From Candidatus Heimdallarchaeota archaeon LC_3 (GTDB lineage: Archaea; Asgardarchaeota; Heimdallarchaeia; Hodarchaeales; LC-3): a DNA stretch of 12,841 bases. The notes below the pieces were generated by a model. The model was given only the letters and a program-made list of their open reading frames with translations, was not told the origin of the DNA and ran no database searches. Shown piece by piece: positions 1 through 5,982 of the stretch. The number at the start of each line of letters is the position of its first letter. Positions within the stretch are counted from its first letter, which is position 1. Location of the stretch: assembly GCA_001940645.1 (NCBI GenBank), contig MDVS01000114.1, positions 1-12,841 of the forward strand, in the 5' to 3' direction. Position numbers and translations under genes: made by a program.

Positions 1-234
1 CCTTTAGCAGGACGATTATCAGATAAATATGATGCCAAATATTTGTCCACAGGTGGAATTATAGGAATAGCTATGGTTTTATTAGTTTTCACCCTAGTGC
101 TCTCAAAATCTATTGATATTTTTGTATTGATTTTGCTCATGCTCTTATTTGGATTAACAATAGGATTTTTTTCAGCACCAAACGGTAATTCAGTAATGTC
201 AGCTTCATGGATTATTTTGTATATAATTTCCTGA
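1..234 (+). pseudogene. Truncated inverted duplicate of the MFS exporter gene (partial, open at left edge)
   Basis: The frame open from base 1 encodes residues identical to 333-401 of the exporter at 335-1819, beginning PLAGRLSDKY and ending NSVMSAS. It then leaves the family after base 206 and stops at 234 after eight unrelated codons (WIILYIIS). Bases 1-206 are the exact reverse complement of 618-823, with position i pairing with 824-i. The start of this copy lies left of the window. As it stands it lacks the last ~93 residues of the exporter, including the final membrane segments, so it is probably non-functional. It could be a recent partial duplication, one arm of an invertible segment, or an amplification or assembly chimera; complete identity over 206 bp fits all three. 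Confidence 0.8.
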
Positions 235-334
235 CAAAAATATAATCTAGCTTTGTATTAAGTAAGTCAATATTAATGTTACAGTAAATTCTCATTGCAA
301 TAATAATAATATATTAATTTATTAATAACATTGT
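207..334. other. AT-rich spacer between duplicate and exporter stop
   Basis: Apart from the eight tail codons of the truncated copy (to 234), nothing coding is visible. There is a short A/T-only inverted motif (attaat-tt-attaat near 313-326), but no convincing poly-T terminator for the exporter. Confidence 0.5.
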
Positions 335-1819
335 TTATGATATTGATCTTTCTTCCGATCCTCTCAAATATGATATCAACGCTGCTGTTAGCAAAAATGG
401 AATAGATAACATGAATATCCATTGTAATGAAGAAACATATACATTTGGATCTATTCTAGTTGTTCCATCGGGATTAAATAAAGATGTTCCATAAATATTG
501 CTAAAAAATCTGGTAAATAATGTTAATACAGCAGTAGATACAACAATTCCTAGAGTAAAGCCAATATTACGAGATAATGCTAATATACCACCTGCTAATC
601 CTAGTTTATTTCTAGGGGAAGCTGACATTACTGAATTACCGTTTGGTGCTGAAAAAAATCCTATTGTTAATCCAAATAAGAGCATGAGCAAAATCAATAC
701 AAAAATATCAATAGATTTTGAGAGCACTAGGGTGAAAACTAATAAAACCATAGCTATTCCTATAATTCCACCTGTGGACAAATATTTGGCATCATATTTA
801 TCTGATAATCGTCCTGCTAAAGGACCAGCTATCGCCATAACTAAAGGAACTGCAATAATTATCAATCCTGTTTCTGATTGGGTTAAATTCATTGTTTCTC
901 TGTCTTGGAGAAAAAAGGGCATTTGGTATAAAATTATTTGTAACCCGGTAAAAGCTAATATAGCTGAAATTATTCCTGCTGTAAATCTTCTATTTTTAAA
1001 TAGCGATAGATCAATATTTGGGTTAGGCGCTCTCTTTTCAACATATATCAGTACAATAAAAGCAATGAAACTAAGTAAAAATAATAAGATTGCTATGGGT
1101 AAAATTTCCAAAGTATTCTTGTTATTTAATACTGCAAATCCTGCAGTTAAAGCAAAAAGTGTAACAGGAAGTAAAATAATACCTAATATATCAATTTTAT
1201 ATTGAGAAGTTTCATTACTTGGATAATTATTTAGAGGAGGTGTAGATGGTATTACTTTTTGAACCCATACAAATCCTACTATTCCTATAGGAATATTCAT
1301 AAAAAAAATTGATTGCCATCCAAAGAATTGTGTTAATATTCCTCCTACAGCTGGTCCAACTGTTAAAGCTCCAGAAACTATCAAAGAATTAAATCCTATT
1401 GCTAATCCTCTATTTTTCCTATCCGTAAATCTCGTAATAATGGCAATTCCATTAGCAAATAATCCTGAAGCGCCGAAAGCCTGAAAAATACGTGAAATTA
1501 CTAAAATTTCTAATGTCGGGGATAACCCACACAACAAAGATCCAAGTGTAAATAGTCCTATTCCTAATTGGAACACTTTTTTAGAGCTAAATCTATCACC
1601 TAGATTTCCACTAACGGTCATTAAAGAAATTATTGTTAAAAGATAAGCAAGAACAACCCATTGCACTGAAGATTGATCTACTCTAAACGAATCTTCTATT
1701 GTTTTTAATGAAATATTAACTATTGATGAATCTAATGCTCCCATGAATACTCCTATGCCTGTGGCACTTACTAAAGTAATCAAACTAACATTTACTTTAT
1801 TAGACTCTTTACTAGACAA
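335..1819 (-). CDS. MFS transporter, DHA2 (EmrB/QacA-type) multidrug/solute exporter
   Basis: This is a 494-residue membrane protein of the usual size for the 14-helix DHA2 branch of the major facilitator superfamily, which exports drugs or metabolites by proton antiport across the cytoplasmic membrane. Visible signatures are motif D1-like LDSSIVNISL (29-38, Asp30), motif A as GNLGDRFSSK (71-80), motif B around ISRIFQAFG (108-116, Arg110), the antiporter motif C as GALTVGPAVGG (150-160), and a second motif-A-like loop GRLSDKYDAK (336-345). The start is TTG at 1819, preceded by AGGTG five bases upstream; the next in-frame Met (26) would cut into the first helix. A palindrome lies 60 bp upstream of the start and may be an operator. 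Residues 333-401 are duplicated exactly in inverted orientation at 1-206. The substrate cannot be told from sequence. Confidence 0.9.
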   Translation of the reverse strand: MSSKESNKVNVSLITLVSATGIGVFMGALDSSIVNISLKTIEDSFRVDQSSVQWVVLAYLLTIISLMTVSGNLGDRFSSKKVFQLGIGLFTLGSLLCGLSPTLEILVISRIFQAFGASGLFANGIAIITRFTDRKNRGLAIGFNSLIVSGALTVGPAVGGILTQFFGWQSIFFMNIPIGIVGFVWVQKVIPSTPPLNNYPSNETSQYKIDILGIILLPVTLFALTAGFAVLNNKNTLEILPIAILLFLLSFIAFIVLIYVEKRAPNPNIDLSLFKNRRFTAGIISAILAFTGLQIILYQMPFFLQDRETMNLTQSETGLIIIAVPLVMAIAGPLAGRLSDKYDAKYLSTGGIIGIAMVLLVFTLVLSKSIDIFVLILLMLLFGLTIGFFSAPNGNSVMSASPRNKLGLAGGILALSRNIGFTLGIVVSTAVLTLFTRFFSNIYGTSLFNPDGTTRIDPNVYVSSLQWIFMLSIPFLLTAALISYLRGSEERSIS

Positions 1820-1825
1820 ATAGGC

Positions 1826-1860
1826 ACCTTATAATTGCTGAATAAATGTTATTTAAAAAA
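1826..1860 (-). promoter_or_regulatory. Exporter promoter and ribosome site
   Basis: On the minus strand a T-rich/TTTAAAT TATA-like element (1851-1860) lies about 35 nt ahead of the TTG start. AGGTG, complementary to the archaeal 16S tail, lies five nt before the start and supports the TTG choice. The position is inferred from spacing only. Confidence 0.4.
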
Positions 1861-1865
1861 TCGTC

Positions 1866-1891
1866 TTGAGTAATATTTTCTCTTTACTCAA
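1866..1891. promoter_or_regulatory. Palindrome upstream of exporter (candidate operator)
   Basis: Perfect 8-bp arms TTGAGTAA (1866-1873) and TTACTCAA (1884-1891) flank a 10-nt spacer. The centre (1878.5) is 59.5 bp from the first base of the exporter's TTG start, just upstream of its TATA-like box, where an archaeal regulator would affect TBP/TFB access. The half-site recurs in the palindrome ahead of the kinase gene at the same distance. A hairpin role in the kinase transcript is an alternative, though the poly-T tract lies before it. Confidence 0.5.
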
Positions 1892-1910
1892 AATTTGTTA
1901 TTGTATTATG

Positions 1911-1918
1911 AAAAAAAA
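1911..1918 (-). terminator. Poly-U terminator of the kinase gene
   Basis: Eight consecutive T residues on the minus strand begin 16 nt beyond the kinase stop codon, just after CGGG. Runs of T downstream of a stop are the usual archaeal termination signal. It suggests that kinase and exporter are separate transcripts. Confidence 0.5.
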
Positions 1919-1933
1919 CCCGATTACGATAGT

Positions 1934-3364
1934 TTAATTTGTATCATTTTCTGGAACTATAATTTTATATGTCGGATTTGGATCGTTTCTTAGTTGAATT
2001 TCCCATCCATGAGCTTCAATAATTTTTCTAATAATTGTTAAGCCGATTCCATTCCTCGTTTCCACGTTTATTTGTGCTTTTTTGTTATTAAACTGGTTAA
2101 TAACATTTTCAGAAATAATTTTTCCATCATTTTTGATGTTAATTGCTAAATCACTATTCTTTTGCCAATTTATTGTTAGAAGTTTAGGTTGACTATGCTT
2201 GACAGTATTTTCAAAAATATTCTTGAAAACCTGAATAAGTTTTTCTTTATCACATTTAATAGTAAGTTCTTTCATTTTTTCTGGTTCATTAATATCTATT
2301 TTTATATCCTTAGGAATGGTAACTTCAAGCGTATCTTCTAGAATTTCTTTTAAATTAATTTTATCTTCTTTTTGAATAATTAATCCAGCCTCAGCTAATT
2401 TAACAGATCTAGTTAATAGCTCGTTAATTTTATTTGTTTGTTTTACGATTTTGGCGTTAAATTTTTCATAATTTTCTGGATCATCTTTTAATAAATATGT
2501 TTGTAATTGTATATTTTGTAAGTGACTTCGTAAATCATGACTCATATTATGAGCAAATTCACTAAGTTCTTCAGTTTGCTTTTTAATTTTCTCATCTTGT
2601 AATTTTCTAGTTGTGATATCTCTTATAATAGCAACAATCCAAGTTTTTAATTCATCATTCCGATATTTCTTAATTGGAGAAATGGAAAGCTCAAGATTAA
2701 TTCTTGTTCCATCCTTATGTTTCCCAATCCATTCAGAAATTGTACCCATTGTTGAACTTTCTCCAGTTTTAAAAAAAATCTTCCAACCAACAATATATTT
2801 ATCATACTGGTCTTCTGCCAGAAGAAGGAGAGGTAGATTTTTTACTCCGGTTAATTCCTTAATTGAATAGCCAAAAATTCTTTCTAATGCTGTATTTCCT
2901 TGAACCAAAGAACCATCTTCATCAAAAATAGCAATTGCATCCAAATTTGTTTGAAGAATAGTTTTAAATTGTTCTTTGTATTCCATAAGAACTTCTTCAG
3001 CTAATTTTCTTTCAGTTATTACTTCATATATGGCTACATAATGAGAAGTTTTCTCATTGGTTAAAACTGGATTTATTGAAACATTAACCCAGAAATAATT
3101 ACCAGTTTTTGTTTTATTTATGATTTCTCCTCTCCAAATATTCCCAGAGGTTATAGTATCCCATAAATCTTTGTATATTTCTTCTAGCATTTGTCCTGAT
3201 TTCAAAATACTTGTTTTTTTCCCTCTAACTTCCTCCAAAGTATATTCTGTTATTTCTTCAAATTTTGGATTTAAATATTCAATATTCCCTTTTTTGTCAG
3301 TGATAATAACCATATTAGCGCTTTGTTCAACGGCTTTGAAAAACAAATCTTTGTCTGGATGCAA
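1934..3364 (-). CDS. Soluble PAS-PAS sensor histidine kinase
   Basis: The 476-residue protein has no membrane segments, so it should be a cytosolic sensor. Domains in order are PAS with PAC (about 5-120), a second PAS with PAC (about 131-254), a HisKA-type dimerisation helix with the phosphoacceptor in SHDLRSHL (His276), and a HATPase_c domain (about 365-471). The ATP-binding domain shows the N box NIFENTVKH (382-390), a G1 box of the NDG type (412-414), and a G2 box NGIGLTIIRK (438-447). No response regulator is adjacent, so its partner is encoded elsewhere or it is an orphan. The start is TTG at 3364: an in-frame TGA sits just two codons upstream, and the first PAS helix begins at once. A 26-bp palindrome is centred 60 bp upstream. 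The signal sensed is unknown. Confidence 0.9.
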   Translation of the reverse strand: MHPDKDLFFKAVEQSANMVIITDKKGNIEYLNPKFEEITEYTLEEVRGKKTSILKSGQMLEEIYKDLWDTITSGNIWRGEIINKTKTGNYFWVNVSINPVLTNEKTSHYVAIYEVITERKLAEEVLMEYKEQFKTILQTNLDAIAIFDEDGSLVQGNTALERIFGYSIKELTGVKNLPLLLLAEDQYDKYIVGWKIFFKTGESSTMGTISEWIGKHKDGTRINLELSISPIKKYRNDELKTWIVAIIRDITTRKLQDEKIKKQTEELSEFAHNMSHDLRSHLQNIQLQTYLLKDDPENYEKFNAKIVKQTNKINELLTRSVKLAEAGLIIQKEDKINLKEILEDTLEVTIPKDIKIDINEPEKMKELTIKCDKEKLIQVFKNIFENTVKHSQPKLLTINWQKNSDLAINIKNDGKIISENVINQFNNKKAQINVETRNGIGLTIIRKIIEAHGWEIQLRNDPNPTYKIIVPENDTN

Positions 3365-3746
3365 TTTAAATCACGAATCTAAAGTGATTATTTTTTTTAT
3401 TGTTAAAGTAAGATAAGAGTAAAATTTTACTCTTATCATTAGTTTATGAATAAATTTTAGGAAGCAGATTCCTTCCTTTAATAAAATAATTTTAATCTCG
3501 TAATATAATTACTGTATTAGCAAAAAAATTTTCATTAACCTCATATGAAAAATAAATATATTTTGAAAAAATCTATCTAAAACCTCAAAAATTATGTTTT
3601 TTGACGATTTTAAATTACCCCATAAACTTCTCTTTCTCCCTTGACGAAAACTGTTGAAAACTCGTGATTCCTTCCCAGACATAATAAAATATTTATGGTT
3701 TGTAATGCAAACTAATGATAAAAATAAACTTAGAAATTAATCAAGC
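3365..3746. other. 382-bp intergenic region
   Basis: It contains the kinase promoter region and the 26-bp palindrome. The rest is A/T-rich sequence in which I see no tRNA, no convincing ORF (the longest plus-strand candidate near 3594 is 16 codons) and no repeat. Confidence 0.5.
3412..3437. promoter_or_regulatory. Perfect 26-bp palindrome upstream of kinase gene (candidate operator)
   Basis: The left half GATAAGAGTAAAA (3412-3424) is followed directly by its exact reverse complement (3425-3437). The centre at 3424.5 is 60.5 bp from the TTG start of the kinase, upstream of an A/T-rich TATA-like stretch (about 3385-3402 on the minus strand). It shares GAGTAA/TTACTC with the palindrome ahead of the exporter, but with a 4-nt rather than a 10-nt spacer. 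The form suits a dimeric winged-helix or ribbon-helix-helix regulator; this is inference. Confidence 0.55.
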
Positions 3747-3953
3747 TCAAAAATACATTATTTTACTCTTCTTCTTTTTTATTTTTCTTTCTGAACAGGT
3801 TGAACATTTAATATTGGAATAAGAACAAATACAACACTCGTCTAGTTTGAGATCAAAATCGTAATTAGGATTTTTACATAAATTTTTACATGAGTCGCAA
3901 ATTAACCAATTTTTTTCTTCTAAATCTTCAAGGATTAAAGCCAAACTTATCAA
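3747..3953 (-). CDS. Small cysteine-rich (zinc-ribbon-like) hypothetical protein
   Basis: This is a possible 68-residue protein with eight cysteines: C-x2-C-x3-C near 19-26, CC-x-C near 41-44, and C-x2-C near 51-54. It ends in a lysine-rich tail (RKIKKKKSK). The clustered pairs look like metal ligands of a small zinc-binding protein, but I recognise no named family. The only in-frame start is TTG at 3953, without a clear ribosome site. An ATG at 3960 lies in another frame and stops after ten codons, so a frameshift or an unrelated start cannot be excluded. The cysteine spacing is the main argument that it is real. Confidence 0.4.
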   Translation of the reverse strand: MISLALILEDLEEKNWLICDSCKNLCKNPNYDFDLKLDECCICSYSNIKCSTCSERKIKKKKSKIMYF

Positions 3954-4130
3954 ATTCCATTTAATAATTTTTTAATTTATTAATCAATAAAAAGAAATAT
4001 AGTTCTGATGAGAAATATTGGCATATAAATAAATTAGGAATAATGTCGGTATTACCATTTAAAACACGTCCTTGAAATAACTAGTTTTAATAGAATTTTT
4101 AGATTGAAGTTTTTGCGAAAAATAGGATAA

Positions 4131-4140
4131 CATATATAAC
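4131..4140 (+). promoter_or_regulatory. TATA box, near-leaderless start of the GIY-YIG gene
   Basis: CATATATAAC is centred about 22 bp before the ATG at 4157, and no Shine-Dalgarno sequence is visible. The spacing predicts transcription starting at or right next to the ATG, so the mRNA would be leaderless. Met5 (4169) is an alternative start. Confidence 0.45.
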
Positions 4141-4156
4141 ATAAGTTGTATGACAT

Positions 4157-4666
4157 ATGCAGTTTAAAATGCGTGTAAAAAATATTGATATTTTTTGGAA
4201 TTATATACGAGACTTCCAAAAAGCATTAAGCATGGGGTTCAGTAATAGTTATTATTTTTATTCTATTTTTGTAGAAGAAAAGGTGGTACAAGGAATAATT
4301 AACTCTTTAGTTATTGATTCTCAACTTATTTATATTGGTAGTACCGTGAGAACTCCTTCTGATCAATTACTGAATAATCACAGATTATTTCAATCCATTA
4401 TTAAAGATTATGGAAAAGATTACAATATTTCTTTTGCTTTTGGAGGATTTTCCGATACTAATAGAATAATAGATGATGAATTAATAAGAAATATCGAATC
4501 CATGATGATAACACATTTTAAACCGAGATTGAATGCTGTAGATTTTGAGGATCAATCAGGTAATCCCATAGAAATCTATTCATCTTGTGAAGGATTTGAA
4601 TTACTCAATTTTAAATTAATTCCAAAGAATAAGAACCAATTTAGTCCAATCAGTTATTCAAACTAA
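4157..4666 (+). CDS. Divergent stand-alone GIY-YIG-fold protein
   Basis: The 169-residue soluble protein resembles the GIY-YIG nuclease fold. GII (46-48) and YIG (59-61) are separated by ten residues, the spacing of the family's two-strand signature. An arginine follows (Arg65 or Arg76). The C-terminal part has the glutamate helix and asparagine motif, with Glu114 in IESMMITHFKPRLN (113-126) ending in Asn126. These match the metal-binding Glu and the Asn of the family. The first 40 residues are an extra N-terminal region that I do not recognise. No partner domain (UvrC, homing endonuclease or restriction module) is fused. The target is unknown; roles in repair, restriction or mobile-element biology are possible. 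Its stop codon overlaps that of the convergent GTPase gene. Confidence 0.6.
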   Translation: MQFKMRVKNIDIFWNYIRDFQKALSMGFSNSYYFYSIFVEEKVVQGIINSLVIDSQLIYIGSTVRTPSDQLLNNHRLFQSIIKDYGKDYNISFAFGGFSDTNRIIDDELIRNIESMMITHFKPRLNAVDFEDQSGNPIEIYSSCEGFELLNFKLIPKNKNQFSPISYSN

Positions 4667-5214
4667 TTATTTTTTTGTTCTTCTACTATTTTAAGGTATT
4701 CTTGGGCTAGAAATTCCAAAATTTTGTCTAATTTTTCTCCTTTTAATACTGATCCTTCAAAATACCTGATTGGAACTTTTACCGACTGAAATTCCTTCAA
4801 TTTCTCAATATAAGCTAATACTCGGATATAAGGAACAGAAACTTTTGTTAAATCTCTAACATTACCATAAATTGCAATGGGAATTTGCCCTGTGTCATTA
4901 TTCGACCATATTTCATTAATCCAAAAATTAAGATTATTAAAAGATTCCTCTCTTTGGACATCAAAGAGAAGAATAGCTCCTAATGCTCCTTTATAGTAAA
5001 CAGAACGAATAGCATCATGTCTTTGCTTCTCAGAAAGTTGCCAAACTTGAAATCTTATTATGTTTTTATCGAATTCATATTCGAGAAGAGATGTTTCTGC
5101 TCCTATAGACGATTTGTGCATAGTATCTACTGGTTTACCGAGATGTTTCAACCTTAAAGTTGTTCTCCCAACGTTTCCATCCCCTACAAGAACAATTTTT
5201 ACCAATAAAACCAT
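4663..5214 (-). CDS. Rab/Ras-like small GTPase with degenerate G motifs
   Basis: The 183-residue protein has the length and strand order of the Ras superfamily, closest in feel to Rab/Arf-like GTPases that are abundant in Asgard archaea. G1 is GDGNVGRT (11-18), where the P-loop lysine is Arg17. The switch I region KSSIGAET (34-41) lacks a clear family threonine. G3, normally WDTAGQE, reads WQLSEKQ (58-64), losing the Asp, Gly and catalytic Gln register. G4 is NVRD (118-121) for NKxD. G5 is EGSVLKG (153-159). It may bind nucleotide weakly or not hydrolyse it, acting as a pseudo-GTPase or scaffold. No C-terminal prenylation cysteine or membrane segment is present. The ATG at 5214 follows CAGGGA/GAGG sequences. 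An A/T inverted motif (5250-5256 with 5263-5269) lies in the promoter. It is monocistronic as far as can be seen. Confidence 0.85.
   Translation of the reverse strand: MVLLVKIVLVGDGNVGRTTLRLKHLGKPVDTMHKSSIGAETSLLEYEFDKNIIRFQVWQLSEKQRHDAIRSVYYKGALGAILLFDVQREESFNNLNFWINEIWSNNDTGQIPIAIYGNVRDLTKVSVPYIRVLAYIEKLKEFQSVKVPIRYFEGSVLKGEKLDKILEFLAQEYLKIVEEQKNN
4670..4676 (+). terminator. Poly-U tract ending the GIY-YIG transcript
   Basis: Seven T residues lie four bases after the GIY-YIG stop codon. The same bases encode Gln-Lys-Asn at the C-terminus of the convergent GTPase, so the terminator lies inside the opposing gene. Confidence 0.4.
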
Positions 5215-5378
5215 ATTCCCTGCATCCTCGATTCCCCTTTTCTAATATTAATTTTAATCGTCTAAAATTAGAATATCGAACCTAAGTTTAATTGTTTTTG
5301 ACTTATATTACCAAAATTTATTTTAAAATGTTTTGAATAAAAATACTCATTTCTGCAATATTTCATACTCTTCATGTT

Positions 5379-5969
5379 TTAACGATTTAATTTTTCTTTT
5401 TTCATTAAAATCCCATAGTGAAACGGTTTGAGATCAAACAAAATTGGATTTACAAATCCTATTTGTGTAGCCAAAGATATTAAATTTTCAGGCTTTGGTC
5501 GAATTGCAAGTGGTGGTCCTCGAGGCGTAGTTGGATCATAATTCCAATGAATTATCCCTAGTTTGCCTTGAAGCTTCAAAATTTTGTATGCTTCTTTTAA
5601 CAATACTTTAGGTTGATCGTGGTGTAAAATATTGAAAAGCATGACATAATCTATTGAATTATTTGGTAAATCTGAACCCTGATCAATAAAATCCCTTTTT
5701 ATGATATCTATGTTTTTGACATTGCGTTTATCTATTTTTTCTCTTAAATAATTAATCATCTCATTTTCTAAATCTAGTGCAATGACTTTTCCAGAAATTA
5801 TTTCAGCAGCAGGAACTGAAAACGTTCCGTAGCCAAAACCAAAATCAACTAAGGATTCTATTTTATTGTTAATCTCTAATTTTTTAAATATTAGCTTTAT
5901 ATCGAAAAATTTTTCCCACAAATGATCCTCAGGCATTCCACTTTCTCTAATTTTCATTTTTGTCATCAT
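5379..5969 (-). CDS. Class I SAM-dependent methyltransferase
   Basis: The 196-residue protein has a Rossmann-type methyltransferase core. Motif I is VDFGFGYGTF (41-50, SAM-binding glycine loop). The acidic residue for the ribose is in IALDLENEM (63-71). Motif II is around RDFIDQGSDLP (92-102), followed by SIDYVMLFNILHH (105-117). The N-terminal RESGMPEDHLWEKFF (8-22) resembles a conserved segment in a family of small uncharacterised methyltransferases. The acceptor substrate is unknown. The gene begins 13 nt after the stop of the TPR gene on the same strand, so the two are probably cotranscribed. ATG ATG is present at the start; the first was taken. No ribosome site is obvious. Confidence 0.85.
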   Translation of the reverse strand: MMTKMKIRESGMPEDHLWEKFFDIKLIFKKLEINNKIESLVDFGFGYGTFSVPAAEIISGKVIALDLENEMINYLREKIDKRNVKNIDIIKRDFIDQGSDLPNNSIDYVMLFNILHHDQPKVLLKEAYKILKLQGKLGIIHWNYDPTTPRGPPLAIRPKPENLISLATQIGFVNPILFDLKPFHYGILMKKEKLNR

Positions 5970-5982
5970 ATCGAATTGGGAT

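Larger units (their letters stand above)
1..823. repeat. Exact inverted repeat, arms 1-206 and 618-823
   Basis: The two arms are perfect reverse complements over 206 bp and are separated by 411 bp. The left arm may continue outside the window. Identity ends sharply at 206/207 on the left arm and 617/618 on the right. The spacer holds the last ~93 codons of the exporter on the minus strand plus 128 bp of AT-rich non-coding sequence. No obvious microhomology is visible at the junction. Confidence 0.9.

Noticed and set aside
498..1205. Long plus-strand ORF (235 codons) opposite the exporter gene
   Set aside because: It is the antisense shadow of a clear MFS coding sequence and has no recognisable protein features.
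3594..3644. 16-codon plus-strand ORF in the 3365-3746 spacer
   Set aside because: Too short, with no ribosome site and no similarity I can name.
5250..5269. AATTTTA/TAAAATT inverted repeat upstream of the GTPase gene
   Set aside because: It is made only of A and T in A/T-rich DNA and is not shared with another promoter, so chance is likely; it is noted only in the GTPase entry.
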